64,000 nucleotides of DNA from positions 62,001-126,000 of the forward strand of contig NZ_JAGPXL010000013.1 in assembly GCF_018070565.1 (NCBI RefSeq), read 5' to 3'. This DNA comes from Streptomyces sp. B93 (GTDB taxonomy: Bacteria > Actinomycetota > Actinomycetes > Streptomycetales > Streptomycetaceae). Below the pieces are notes generated by a model. That model did not search any database. It was not told the origin of the DNA and worked only from the letters and a program-made list of their open reading frames with translations. Shown one piece after another: positions 1-9,441 of this stretch. The stretch's first letter is position 1; each line of letters begins with the position of its first letter. A program made the translations under genes and the position numbers.

Positions 1-960
1 ATCACCCAGACACCGCTCAAACTCAGCGTCGTACGGCTCGGCCTCGGCCACGGCCGCGCCCGCCGCGTCGGCGCCGCCGACGTCCACCACGTGGCGGGCG
101 CCCGGCTGCGCGCCCTGCACCGCGCCGCCGAAACCTACGCCGAGCACGTCGTCCCGCACCGCGGCACCAGCGCGCCGGAGCCGGCCGTCCGCCTGGACCC
201 GGCGGTGTTCGGCACCTGGAGCGGCGCCGGGGGCGCGCGTGGCGACGTGCGCGGCTGGGCCGCGGCCACCTCCCTGCTCACCAAGGAGCGGTTCCTGGTG
301 CCCGGTGAGGCGGTGCGCCCGTTCGGGGACGGCAACCGCGACCGCCTCTTCGAGGCCACGAGCGCCGGTATGAGCGCGGCGGCGAGCGCGGCCGACGCCG
401 CCGCGCAGGGCCTGCTGTCGGCCCTCGCCCACGACGCGCTGCGGCGGGCCCTGCGCGGCTCCGGCGTGCCGGAGATCGCCGTCACCGCCGACGCCGACGA
501 AGCCGGTCCCGAACTCGTCTTCCTGCTGCGCTCCGCCGCCCACCTCGGCGTCGAGGCGGAACTGCTGGACCTCGGGGAGCGGGAGCGTACCGGGGTGGCC
601 GTGGTGCTGGCCCGGGCCGGGGCCCGCTGGACGGTCGCGGCCGACCTGTCGTACCCGGCCGCGGCCTCGGCGGCGCTGCGTGACCTGCTCGGCCGGGTCC
701 AGCTGGAGCGGCAGGGCCTGGCGGGAGAGATCTCCTGGGGTGATCCGCTGCTGGGCGACCTCGACCCGCGGGCGCTGGCCGTCCGGGGCAGCGTGACCGC
801 CCAGGGGGCGAGCGCCCCGTCGTGGGCCGGCGTGCTGCGCCTGCTCGGCGACCAGCGGCGGGACGCCCTGGTGGTGCCCACGGGCTCCGCCGACCTGGAG
901 CGTGCCGGTGTCCACGTGGTGCGCGTCCTGCTGACGTCGGAGGCCCGGCATGCCGACTAG
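1..960 (+). CDS. Degenerate YcaO-like protein, C-terminal part (5' end outside window)
   Basis: The frame is open from the first base to TAG at 958-960, so only the C-terminal ~319 residues are visible. The segment around ATSAGMSAAAS...AAQGLLSALAHDALRRAL aligns by eye with the ATP-binding helix region of the two full YcaO proteins downstream (SSNGCASGGC...GLMEVVERDAF). The glutamate and the ERDAF motif are lost, and the protein stops where the active-site tail of those proteins begins. It is therefore probably a catalytically dead YcaO-fold protein, perhaps with a leader-binding or E1-like domain in the missing N-terminus, as in known TOMM partner proteins. The next gene starts inside its last codons (ATG at 950), so the two are translationally coupled. 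The family assignment rests on motif position only. Confidence 0.55.
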   Translation: MTQTPLKLSVVRLGLGHGRARRVGAADVHHVAGARLRALHRAAETYAEHVVPHRGTSAPEPAVRLDPAVFGTWSGAGGARGDVRGWAAATSLLTKERFLVPGEAVRPFGDGNRDRLFEATSAGMSAAASAADAAAQGLLSALAHDALRRALRGSGVPEIAVTADADEAGPELVFLLRSAAHLGVEAELLDLGERERTGVAVVLARAGARWTVAADLSYPAAASAALRDLLGRVQLERQGLAGEISWGDPLLGDLDPRALAVRGSVTAQGASAPSWAGVLRLLGDQRRDALVVPTGSADLERAGVHVVRVLLTSEARHAD

Positions 961-2875
961 CGTCACGGACCGGAGAGCCGTCCACGAGCCGGGGGCGGTC
1001 CGGCTGATGACCGGCCTGCTGCGAACGGCGCTGCACGGTCAGGGCCAGGGCGGCATCGCCGTGTCGGTGAGCGCGCTCGGCTTCGGTGACGCGTTCGCCG
1101 AGGGCGGCGGCCCGCTCCCGCCGAGCACCGTCCCGGTGCACCTGTACGGGCGGCAGGCCGTCGTCGGTCCCCTCACTCCCGGCGCCGGGGCGCCGTGCCC
1201 GCGGTGCCTGGCCAGGCGCTGGCAGGCGGTGCGCTCGGTGGCGCTGCGCGACGCCCTCGAACTGGGCGGCGGCACCGAGGAGGCGGGGCCGTGGCCGTAC
1301 GCCGTCCCGTTCACCGGTGAGGCGCTCGCCTCGCTGGTGGCGCGGGCGCACGCGGCCCCGGTGCGCGGGCCCTTCCCGGACGTGCACGTACTGGACCTTC
1401 AGACGCTGTCCGTGCGCAGCTACCCCCTCGTGCCCGACCCCCAGTGCCCGGCCTGCTCCCGGCCCGTGCCCGACACGCCCGAGGAGGCCCGTCTCGCCCT
1501 GGCTGCCGCGCCCAAGCACGCGCCGGGGACGTTCCGGCTGCGGGGCATCGAGGCGTACGGCATCGACGTGGCGGCGTTCGCGAACCCGCTGTGCGGTGCT
1601 CTGGGGCCGTCCGTCGTCCACGACGTGTCGTCCACGTCCACGTCGGCGGCCATCGGCTGCTTCTCGATGCGCTCCGGACCGTACCTGCGCGAGACCTTCT
1701 GGGGCGGGCACGCCGGCTCGTTCGCCGCCTCGGCGCGCATCGGGGTCCTCGAAGGACTGGAGCGGTACGCGGGCATGCGGGCGCGGAGCAAGCGGACCAC
1801 GGTGCGCGGATCGCTGGAGGAGTTCGGCGCCCACGCGGTCGACCCCAGGCGGGTGGGCCTGTACTCGGACGCCTTCCACCGGGAGAACCCCCACATCGTG
1901 CCGTTCGCCCCCGACCGCGAGATCCCGTGGGTGTGGGGCTACTCCCTGCGGGACCGCGAGCCCCGGCTGGTGCCCGAGGTCCTGACGTACTATCACGCGC
2001 CTGGTCTGGAGAACCGGTTCGTCCAGGAGAGCTCCAACGGCTGCGCGTCGGGCGGCTGCGCCGAGGAGGCGGTCTACTTCGGCCTGATGGAAGTCGTCGA
2101 ACGCGACGCCTTCCTGCTGGCCTGGTACGGGCGGCAGCCGCTGGCGGAGATCGACCCCGCCACCAGTGCCCGGCCGGCCACCCGGCACATGGTGGACCGG
2201 CTGGCGATGTACGGCTACCGGGCCCGCTTCTTCGACACCCGCATCACGTTCCCGATCCCCGTCGTCACCGGCGTCGCGGAGCGCACCGACGGGGGCCTGG
2301 GCCGGATGTGCTTCGGCGCGGGCGCCGGGCTCGACCCGGAGTCCGCGCTGGACGCGGCGCTGTGCGAGATCGCCACCGACGCGGTCAACCTGCCGGGCAG
2401 GTCACAGCGCGAGGAGGCACGGCTGCGCGCCATGGCGGCGGACTTCTCCCGGGTGACCGCGCTGCACGACCACCCGCTGCTCTACGGCATCCCCGAGATG
2501 GGTGTCCACGCCGACTTCCTGCTGCGTGCCCCGGCCACCCGGCCGCCGCTCGCGGTCGGCGACCTCCAGTGGCCGGATGCCAGCGGCGCGCCCTGCTCAC
2601 CGGATTTGCGGGAGGACCTGGAGCGCTGTGTCGCCGCGGTCGCCGCCGCCGGCTTCGACGTGGTGGTCGTCGACCAGACCCTGCCCGAGCAACGGCTGCT
2701 GGGACTGCACACCTTCAGCGTGCTCGTTCCCGGCCTGCTGCCGATCGACTTCGGCTGGTCGCGGCAGCGGGCGCTCGGCATGCCCCGGCTGCGCACCGCC
2801 CTGCGCGAGGCGGGACTGCGGGAGAAGGACCTGGAGGCCGCCGACCTCAACCCGGCCCCCCATCCGTTCCCGTGA
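950..2875 (+). CDS. YcaO-type azoline cyclodehydratase (SagD family), copy 1
   Basis: This 641-residue protein should use ATP to cyclise Cys/Ser/Thr side chains of the precursor peptide into azolines. The N-terminal third carries two CxxC pairs (PCPRCLARRW and CPACSRP), as expected for the zinc-binding docking domain fused to many TOMM YcaO proteins. The YcaO domain shows the ATP/Mg motifs LEGLERYAG, SSNGCASGGCAEEAV and VERDAFLLAWY, and it ends in the proline-rich tail PHPFP typical of active cyclodehydratases. The start ATG at 950 has CGGAGG six bases upstream and overlaps the previous gene by 11 bases. Its closest visible relative is the second YcaO at 11189-13120. Family assignment is firm; the residues it modifies are unknown. 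Confidence 0.9.
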   Translation: MPTSVTDRRAVHEPGAVRLMTGLLRTALHGQGQGGIAVSVSALGFGDAFAEGGGPLPPSTVPVHLYGRQAVVGPLTPGAGAPCPRCLARRWQAVRSVALRDALELGGGTEEAGPWPYAVPFTGEALASLVARAHAAPVRGPFPDVHVLDLQTLSVRSYPLVPDPQCPACSRPVPDTPEEARLALAAAPKHAPGTFRLRGIEAYGIDVAAFANPLCGALGPSVVHDVSSTSTSAAIGCFSMRSGPYLRETFWGGHAGSFAASARIGVLEGLERYAGMRARSKRTTVRGSLEEFGAHAVDPRRVGLYSDAFHRENPHIVPFAPDREIPWVWGYSLRDREPRLVPEVLTYYHAPGLENRFVQESSNGCASGGCAEEAVYFGLMEVVERDAFLLAWYGRQPLAEIDPATSARPATRHMVDRLAMYGYRARFFDTRITFPIPVVTGVAERTDGGLGRMCFGAGAGLDPESALDAALCEIATDAVNLPGRSQREEARLRAMAADFSRVTALHDHPLLYGIPEMGVHADFLLRAPATRPPLAVGDLQWPDASGAPCSPDLREDLERCVAAVAAAGFDVVVVDQTLPEQRLLGLHTFSVLVPGLLPIDFGWSRQRALGMPRLRTALREAGLREKDLEAADLNPAPHPFP

Positions 2876-2928
2876 CCGCGCCCGCCCGCACCGCCGCCCG
2901 CCCCCACGCCAGACAAGAGGAGACCTCC

Positions 2929-4515
2929 GTGGGCTACGCCCATGAATACGCGACGGCCATCATGCACCGGGGCCGCATCCCGATGGAGCCGGCCGACTTC
3001 GTGCCCGACTGGGCGGACCGGCCGCGCAAGGCGAAGTACTACCCGGGCGCCGAGTCGTTCCCGCTGCCCGACACCCCCTACCCCGCGCACGCCACCGTCG
3101 CGGCCGGCTGCCTGCCGGACGGCCCGCCGCCCACGGCACAGCCCTTCACCCTGCCCCTGCTGTCCGGCATGCTCCAGGACTCCTACGGGCTGGTGGGCAG
3201 GCGCCTGGGCGTCCAGGCCAACACCGACCTCGCCGCCCTGCCCCACTACACCCAGGCCAACTGGTCCCGGGGCACCGCCTCCGGCGGCGGCCTGTACCCG
3301 GTGAGCGTCTACTGGGTCTCGGGCCCGTCCGGGCCGCTCACCCCCGCCGTGCACTACTACTGCCCGCCCCGCCACTGCATGCAGCGGCTGCTGGCGGGCG
3401 ACGTCAGCGGCGAGGTGCGCGCCGCGCTGGGAGCGTACGGCCCGGCGACCGACCAGTACCTGGTGCTGGGCGTGAAGTACTGGCAGAACGCGTTCAAGTA
3501 CAACAGCTTCTCGTTCCACGCCGTGAGCATGGACGTCGGAGCGCTGCTGCAGACCTGGCACATCTGGGCGCGCGCCCGCGGGCTGCGCCTGGCGCCCGCC
3601 CTGTGGTTCGACGAGGCACGGCTGGCCCGTCTGCTGGGTCTGGACGGGGACGAGGAAGGGCTGTTCGCCGTCGTACCGCTGCTCTGGGACACACAGCGGG
3701 CCGCCTCGACCACATCCGCGGCGGAAGGTGCCGCGGTGCGCCGACGGGAGGTGGAGCGGTCGCGGACCGTGCTCGCCTTCGACACCCTGCACCGCATCCA
3801 CCGCGCGACGGCCGGGCACACGGGCGACCGGCCGGCACCGGGCGCCCTCGGCCCGTGCGCGCCGGCCGCCCGCACCGGGGCCGCCGCGCCGGTCACGCTG
3901 CCGCCCGCCGCGTTCCCCGAGGTCGACGTGCGCACCGCCCTGCGCTCGCGCCGCAGCAGCTTCGGCCGCTTCGACGCGACCGTCCCGGTGACCGCGCGGC
4001 AACTGGCCGCCACGCTCGCCGCGTGCGCCCGGACCCGGATCGGCAGTGACGCCGAACCCGAGGGCACCCCCGCGCTGGCACGGCTGTACGCCTTCGTCAA
4101 CCACGTCGAGGGCGTCGAGCCGGGCGCCTACGCCTACGAAGCCGGCACGCACACCCTGCGGCTGGTGACACCGGGCGCGCCGGGCTCGTTCCTCCAGGAC
4201 AACTACTTCCTGTCCAACTACAACCTCGAACAGAGCGGGGCGGTCATCGTCCCCGCGGTCCGCACGACGGCCGTTCTGGACGCCGTCGGGGACCGGGGCT
4301 ACCGCCTGGTCAACGCCACGGTCGGCGCGATCGCGCAGACCTTCTACACCGCGGCGGCCGCGCTCGGCCTCGGCGCGGGCGTCGCCCTCGGCTTCGACAA
4401 CATCTCCTACACCGAGCGGCTCGGTCTGGAGGACACCGGGGAAGCACCCTTGCTGATCATGCTGCTCGGCAACGAGCGGCCGCACCCCGCCGACTTCCAC
4501 TGCGACCTCGTCTGA
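2929..4515 (+). CDS. SagB-type azoline dehydrogenase, two nitroreductase domains
   Basis: A 528-residue FMN-type dehydrogenase expected to oxidise azolines to azoles in the RiPP pathway. The first domain contains the SagB hallmark stretch ending ASGGGLYPVSVYWV; the second starts near residue 325 (LRSRRSSFGRF) and ends with LGAGVALGFDN and LLIMLLGNER. Both domains resemble nitroreductase folds, so this looks like an internal duplication giving a pseudo-dimer. The start is GTG at 2929, because AGAGGAG lies at 2915-2921 and the protein then begins MGYAHEYA. A longer open frame upstream is antisense-like read-through of the YcaO gene. The gene sits 53 bases after copy 1 of the cyclodehydratase and 12 bases before the dehydratase gene. 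Confidence 0.88.
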   Translation: MGYAHEYATAIMHRGRIPMEPADFVPDWADRPRKAKYYPGAESFPLPDTPYPAHATVAAGCLPDGPPPTAQPFTLPLLSGMLQDSYGLVGRRLGVQANTDLAALPHYTQANWSRGTASGGGLYPVSVYWVSGPSGPLTPAVHYYCPPRHCMQRLLAGDVSGEVRAALGAYGPATDQYLVLGVKYWQNAFKYNSFSFHAVSMDVGALLQTWHIWARARGLRLAPALWFDEARLARLLGLDGDEEGLFAVVPLLWDTQRAASTTSAAEGAAVRRREVERSRTVLAFDTLHRIHRATAGHTGDRPAPGALGPCAPAARTGAAAPVTLPPAAFPEVDVRTALRSRRSSFGRFDATVPVTARQLAATLAACARTRIGSDAEPEGTPALARLYAFVNHVEGVEPGAYAYEAGTHTLRLVTPGAPGSFLQDNYFLSNYNLEQSGAVIVPAVRTTAVLDAVGDRGYRLVNATVGAIAQTFYTAAAALGLGAGVALGFDNISYTERLGLEDTGEAPLLIMLLGNERPHPADFHCDLV

Positions 4516-4527
4516 CCGGGAGCTGCC

Positions 4528-7257
4528 ATGACACCGACAACCAGCTGGCAGCCCGGCCGGCGCTTCCTGCTGCGGGTGGCCGGGCTGCCCGTGGAGAGCG
4601 TGCACGGCCTGCGCTGCCCCGACAGCGTCCGCTGGGCCGAGGACGTGCTGGGCGCCGAGGAGCACCTGCGCACCAAGGGCCGGGAACTGAGCGACGTACT
4701 CCACGCGCTCGTCCCCGCCGCCGAACGGGCCTTCGACAGCGACGGCGGCGGGGCGCGCCGTGGTCTGCTCGCGCTGCGCCGGGACGTGTTCAACAACCGG
4801 CTGCCCCGGCCGGACGCGTCCGCACTCGGCCTGATCGAGGCGCTGGACGCCACCGCGGCCGAGGGGATGCGGCAGTGGCTGGACGGCCGGCGCGCGCTGG
4901 AGGAGCTGTACCGGCGGGGGGCCGCGCTGCTGGACGGGGAACTCGCCCGCACGCGCGCCGCGCTGCGTGCGCTGCTGGAGGAGGACCGGCTGCGGGCCGG
5001 GCTGCTGCTGGCGTCGCCGACGCTGGAGGCACGCCTGGAGCCGTACGCGCGCCTGGGCCCCGGGACGCGCCCCGACAAGCGGCTGCGGAAGGTGGAGCGT
5101 TCGGTGCTGTCGTACCTGTACCGCACGGCCTGCAAGACCAGCCCGTTCAGTACGTTCACCGGCGTCGCGCTGGGCACCTTCGACGAGGGTGACGGCGCCG
5201 GGGTGCGCCTGCGCGGGCGGTGGCGGGGCCGGGTACGGCTGAACGTCGTCGTGCTGGCCCGTTTCGCGGAGCAGATCCTCGCCTCCCCGGCGCTGCGCGC
5301 CGACCTCCCCGTCCGGCTCGCCCCGGGCTGGGGCGGCGACGACCAGCGCGTGCGGTACGTGCGCCGCTGGGTGACCGCGGGCGACGACGACGCGGCCGTC
5401 ACCTTCGACGCGGTCAAGGACCGGCTGTTCTTCCTGCGGCGCAGCGGGGCGCTGGACCGGCTCCTGGGGCTGCTGAGCGAACGGGACCTGCGCTACGGCG
5501 AACTGGTGGACTGGCTGTGCGCCGAGTACGGCGCGGACGGGGAGGACACCCGGCTCGGTGAGTCGTACGTGTCGGCGCTGGTGCAGCTGGGGATGATCCG
5601 CGTGCCGTGCCTGGACACCGACGTGCACGCGGCCGACCCGCTGCGCGGTTTCTGCGACGCCCTGCGGGAGCTGGAGCGGCCGTGGGCGGCCCGCCTCGGC
5701 GCGGAACTCGGCGCCGCCGCCTCCCTGATCGACGCCTACCCGGACGCGGCCACCACGGAACGCAGGCACCTGCTGCGCCGGCTGCGGGCCTGCCTGGGGG
5801 ATGCCCAGCGGCTGCTGGGCGCACCCGAGGTGTCGCTGCCGCAGACCCTGCTCTATGAGGACGCCGACGCCGGCGATGACATCTCCTGCGGGCTGGGCGC
5901 CTGGACCGGCGCGGACGGGGGTGCGCTGCGCTCCGTGGAGCGGATCCTCCCGGCGTTCGACCTGACCCTGCCGCAGCGGCTGACGTTCAGGGGTTTCTTC
6001 CTCGCCCGCTACGGCAGGGGCGGCCGGTGCGACGACCTGCTCGGCCTCGTCCACGACTTCCACGAGGACTTCTTCGAGCAGTACCTGTCCTTCACCGCCA
6101 AGCGTGTCCCCTTCGACGCGGACGGCGAGTACGTGCCGGAGGAGAACTGGCTGGGCCTTGCGGAGATCAGGGCCGTGGACCGGGGCCGGCGGGCGTTCAT
6201 CGGCCGGATGCGCGCGCTGTGGGCGCGGCACACCGGTGAGGCCGAGGTGGTCCTTGAGGACGCGCACCTGGCCGAGGTGGCGACCGAACTCGACCAGCTG
6301 GCGGCCCCGTTCACCCCGCAGAGCCACCACCTGCAACTGGCGGCCGGGGACGGTGAGCCGCTGCTCGTGCTCAACCGCTCCTACGGCGGGCTGTCGTTCC
6401 CCTTCAGCCGCTTCACGCACGTGTGGGACGAGGGCCCCGGACCGGGCGTCGCGGACCTGCTGCGCGAGCAGGCCGCGGCTCTGACCCCGCCCGGAGCGGT
6501 CCTGGCGGAACTCACCGGCGGCCCGGTGACCAGCAACCTCAACCTCCACGGGCGCCTGACCGACTACCAGATCGTCTGTCCCGGTGAGACCAGCAGTGTT
6601 CCCGAGGAGGACCGCATCCACCTGGACGACCTGTACCTGCGGCACGACGAGGCGGAGGACCGCCTGGTGCTGCGCTCCACGCGCCTGGGCCGCGAGGTCA
6701 TCCCCGTCTACCTGGGCTACCTCGTGCCGCTCGCCCTGCCGGAGACCGCGCGCACGCTGCTGCTGCTGTCGCCGACGTCGATGGCGCCGCTGGACGTGTG
6801 GGCCGGGGTCCCGCACGGCCCGGCGCACCAGGGCGTCACCCGCCGCCCGCGGGTGCGGCACGGCAACCTGGTCCTGGCCCGGCGCTCCTGGTCCACGACC
6901 GCGGCGTCCCTGCCGGTCCGTCCTGCCGGTGCGCCGCAGGAGGAGGTGTTCCTGGCGTGGCGGCGCTGGCGCCGCGAACACGGCCTGCCCGCCCGGGTCT
7001 TCGCCACCGTCTCCCACGGTCCGCGAGGTGGTGTGGGCGCCAAGCCGCAGTACGTCGACTTCGACAGTTTCCTGTCGCTCACCGCTTTCGAGGCGCTGGT
7101 GAAGTCGCGGGACGACCGGGTCGAGCTGCGCGAGATGCTGCCCGCGGAGAACGCCCTGCACGTGGTGTCCGGGCGGGGCCGTCATGTCGCCGAACTCGCC
7201 GTCGAGACCTTCACCGCCACCCGACGCACCGAGGAGGACACCTCATGTCCGAGCTGA
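4528..7257 (+). CDS. LanB-type dehydratase, tRNA-dependent glutamylation protein
   Basis: This 909-residue protein matches the large N-terminal domain of class I lantibiotic dehydratases, which in thiopeptide and goadsporin clusters is a separate protein. It transfers glutamate from glutamyl-tRNA to Ser/Thr hydroxyls of the precursor. Recognisable features are the early FLLRVAGLP, the central YLYRTACKTSPFSTFT motif of Lant_dehydr_N, and GPVTSNLNLHGRLTDYQI. The elimination domain is absent and is supplied by the next gene, which begins 13 bases inside this one. The ATG at 4528 follows GGGAGCTGCC. Assignment to the split LanB class is solid; substrate positions cannot be read from sequence. Confidence 0.88.
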   Translation: MTPTTSWQPGRRFLLRVAGLPVESVHGLRCPDSVRWAEDVLGAEEHLRTKGRELSDVLHALVPAAERAFDSDGGGARRGLLALRRDVFNNRLPRPDASALGLIEALDATAAEGMRQWLDGRRALEELYRRGAALLDGELARTRAALRALLEEDRLRAGLLLASPTLEARLEPYARLGPGTRPDKRLRKVERSVLSYLYRTACKTSPFSTFTGVALGTFDEGDGAGVRLRGRWRGRVRLNVVVLARFAEQILASPALRADLPVRLAPGWGGDDQRVRYVRRWVTAGDDDAAVTFDAVKDRLFFLRRSGALDRLLGLLSERDLRYGELVDWLCAEYGADGEDTRLGESYVSALVQLGMIRVPCLDTDVHAADPLRGFCDALRELERPWAARLGAELGAAASLIDAYPDAATTERRHLLRRLRACLGDAQRLLGAPEVSLPQTLLYEDADAGDDISCGLGAWTGADGGALRSVERILPAFDLTLPQRLTFRGFFLARYGRGGRCDDLLGLVHDFHEDFFEQYLSFTAKRVPFDADGEYVPEENWLGLAEIRAVDRGRRAFIGRMRALWARHTGEAEVVLEDAHLAEVATELDQLAAPFTPQSHHLQLAAGDGEPLLVLNRSYGGLSFPFSRFTHVWDEGPGPGVADLLREQAAALTPPGAVLAELTGGPVTSNLNLHGRLTDYQIVCPGETSSVPEEDRIHLDDLYLRHDEAEDRLVLRSTRLGREVIPVYLGYLVPLALPETARTLLLLSPTSMAPLDVWAGVPHGPAHQGVTRRPRVRHGNLVLARRSWSTTAASLPVRPAGAPQEEVFLAWRRWRREHGLPARVFATVSHGPRGGVGAKPQYVDFDSFLSLTAFEALVKSRDDRVELREMLPAENALHVVSGRGRHVAELAVETFTATRRTEEDTSCPS

Positions 7258-8300
7258 CCCGCTCCCCGGGCGCGTGGCAGGCCCTGCACGTCTTCTACGC
7301 CGCCAACCCCCAGCCCCTGCTGGTGAAGTGTGTCGGGCCGCTGGTCGCCGACCTCGACGGCGACGGGCTGCTCGCCGGTCACTTCTTCATCAACTACTGG
7401 CTGGAGGGCCCGCACGTGCGGCTCCGTCTGAAGCCCGCCACCGAGGAGGCGGCGCCCGAGGTACGCCGCAGGGCGGAGGAGGCCGTGGACGCCTTCCTGC
7501 GCGGCCGGCCGGCGCTCTACGAGGTCGACTCCGGTTTCCTCAACGAGTTCTACAACACGCTCTTCCAGATCGAGTTCCCCGAGGGCGACCGCGGCGACTT
7601 CATGGCCGAGGACGGCCGGATGCGGCTGCGCCCGAACAACTCCCGCTCCTGGGAACCGTACGAACCCGAGTACGGCAAGTACGGCGGTCCGGCGGGCGTC
7701 GCCCTGGCGGAGTGGCACTTCGCGCACTCCAGCGACCTCGTCATCGACGCCCTGGGCACCATGAACCTGCACCTGCGGACCGTGCTGCTGGGGACGTCGG
7801 CGCAGCTGATGATGGTCATGGCGAGCTGCTTCCTGACCGACGACGAGGAACTCGCCGGCTACCTCCAGCGGTACTACGAGTTCTGGCACCGCGCCTTCCC
7901 CGGCACCGGCTTCATCGGCTCTGCGGAGTACGACCGCCACTACGCCGAGATGGCGCCCCGCCTCGGCCGCCGCTTCGGTGAGATCCGCCGGGCCGTCGCC
8001 ACCAACCGGCTCGATGCGCTGCCGGCCTTCCTGCGCGGCTGGGCGGCGCACTGCCTGGAGCTGCGCCGCAGGGCCGCCGCCCTGGCCGAGGCGGGCGAAC
8101 TGGTCTTCCGCTCCTGGGACGGCAGCCGTGACGAGCGGGTCAGCGACCCTGCCCTCGCCCTGCCGCTGCTGCTGTCGCCGTACATGCACATGACCAACAA
8201 CCGGCTGCATGTGACGATCCGCGACGAGGCCTACCTCTCCCACATCCTCGGGCGGGTCCTGCGCTCCGGCACAGCCGGCGCCACGGAGGCCGCCTCGTGA
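7245..8300 (+). CDS. LanB-type elimination protein (thiopeptide biosynthesis C-terminal domain)
   Basis: A 351-residue protein of the SpaB_C / thiopeptide-type biosynthesis family. Visible hallmarks are ALHVFYAANPQPLL, HFFINYWLEGPHVRLRL near residue 50 and the late SPYMHMTNNRLHV. In split LanB systems such a protein removes glutamate from glutamylated Ser/Thr to give dehydroamino acids; a second homologue (TbtD/LazC type) makes the pyridine of thiopeptides. Only this one homologue is seen in the window, so whether it performs elimination, cycloaddition or both is open. ATG at 7245 is preceded by GAGGAGG, and the gene overlaps its partner by 13 bases, supporting a complex. Confidence 0.82.
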   Translation: MSELTRSPGAWQALHVFYAANPQPLLVKCVGPLVADLDGDGLLAGHFFINYWLEGPHVRLRLKPATEEAAPEVRRRAEEAVDAFLRGRPALYEVDSGFLNEFYNTLFQIEFPEGDRGDFMAEDGRMRLRPNNSRSWEPYEPEYGKYGGPAGVALAEWHFAHSSDLVIDALGTMNLHLRTVLLGTSAQLMMVMASCFLTDDEELAGYLQRYYEFWHRAFPGTGFIGSAEYDRHYAEMAPRLGRRFGEIRRAVATNRLDALPAFLRGWAAHCLELRRRAAALAEAGELVFRSWDGSRDERVSDPALALPLLLSPYMHMTNNRLHVTIRDEAYLSHILGRVLRSGTAGATEAAS

Positions 8301-9412
8301 GCGCGGAGAGGACCGGGATGCCGTTCACCCACCGTCCCCGGCTGCGGCCGGGCATCCTGCTGAGCGCGCCGGTGCTGCGCGGCCCGGCCACCGTGCACCT
8401 GATCAGGGACCCCGCGGACGGGTCCGCCTTCGAGGTCGGGCCGAAGGAGTACTTCCTCATCTCCCGGCTGGACGGGGCCAGGAACCTGGAGGAGATCGGC
8501 GAGGAGTACGCCCGCGCCTTCGGGCGGCGCCTGGGAGAGGCGAACTGGCGGCAGTTGCTGGGGCTGCTCGGCACCAGGGGGCTGCTGGTCGGCGCGCCGC
8601 CGCGCCAGGCGCCGGCCGCGCCGCCCGCGCCGCCGCGGACCGGCAGCCTGTACCGGGGCAGCTGGCGCCTGGTCGCCGACGCCGACGCGCTGACCGCGCG
8701 GATGCACCGCGCGCTGCGCCCGCTGCTGCGGCGGCGGGTCGTGCTGCCGCTGCTGGCGGCCTGTCTGGCCATGGAGGCGGTCCTGGCCGCGCAGCTGGGC
8801 ACGCTGGTGCGGGACACCGGGTGGCTCTTCCACCAGCCGGTCGCGCTGCTGGCCGTGTTCACCCTGCTCTGGCTGAGCACCGGCGGCCACGAACTGGCGC
8901 ACGGTGTCGCGGCCCGGCACCACGGCGGCACGGTGAGCGAGATCGGCCTGCGCTGGCGGCTGCCCGCGGCGATCATGTACTGCCGGGTCGACGACTACCG
9001 CTTCCTCGGCAGCCGCCTGCACCAGCTGGCGGTCGGCGCGGCCGGCGCCTTCGCCAACCTGCTGTTCCTGCTGCCCTTCGCCCTCTGGTGGGCGGCGCTG
9101 GAGACGGGCGATCCCACCCGCCGGGTGCTGTCGGGGCTGCTGCTGCTGGGCAGCGTCCAGGCACTGGTCAACCTGCTGCCGCTGCCCCCGCTGGACGGGT
9201 ACACCATGCTCTCCCACGTGCTGGGCGTGTCCCACTACGCCCCGGAGAGCGGGCGCTACCTGCGGCTGCGGCTGCGTGACGGGCGGGCCGCGGCCGGCTA
9301 CCCGCGCCGGGCCCGGGTCCTGTACACGGCCTACGGGATCGGCTCGTCCGTTCTGGTCCTGCTGATCGCGGCCGCGGCGGTCACGGCCGCGCTTGTCCTG
9401 CTCACCCCCTGA
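8297..9412 (+). CDS. RRE (PqqD-like) domain fused to M50-type membrane metalloprotease
   Basis: A 371-residue membrane protein. Residues ~25-98 (FEVGPKEYFLISRLDG...GLLGTRGLLVG) look like a PqqD-type RiPP recognition element. A Pro-rich linker follows, then several hydrophobic helices. GGHELAHGV gives an HExxH zinc motif at residues 198-202, and PLPPLDGY near residue 300 supplies the third ligand region of M50 (site-2 protease) enzymes. The arrangement suggests a protease that recognises the leader and cuts it at the membrane, or a self-protection protein. It starts with GTG overlapping the previous stop (GTGA) and is followed by the exporter genes, which fits coupled cleavage and export. The RRE call is by pattern; the M50 call is strong. 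Confidence 0.75.
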   Translation: MSAERTGMPFTHRPRLRPGILLSAPVLRGPATVHLIRDPADGSAFEVGPKEYFLISRLDGARNLEEIGEEYARAFGRRLGEANWRQLLGLLGTRGLLVGAPPRQAPAAPPAPPRTGSLYRGSWRLVADADALTARMHRALRPLLRRRVVLPLLAACLAMEAVLAAQLGTLVRDTGWLFHQPVALLAVFTLLWLSTGGHELAHGVAARHHGGTVSEIGLRWRLPAAIMYCRVDDYRFLGSRLHQLAVGAAGAFANLLFLLPFALWWAALETGDPTRRVLSGLLLLGSVQALVNLLPLPPLDGYTMLSHVLGVSHYAPESGRYLRLRLRDGRAAAGYPRRARVLYTAYGIGSSVLVLLIAAAAVTAALVLLTP

Positions 9413-9441
9413 CGGGCCTGTTTGTTTCGAGGAGTCGTTGC

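Noticed and set aside
2482..7185. Very long open frame on the minus strand opposite the SagB-like and LanB-like genes
   Set aside because: It is Arg/Gln/Pro/Gly-rich with no family motif and mirrors real genes of the plus strand; long antisense frames are normal in high-GC DNA.
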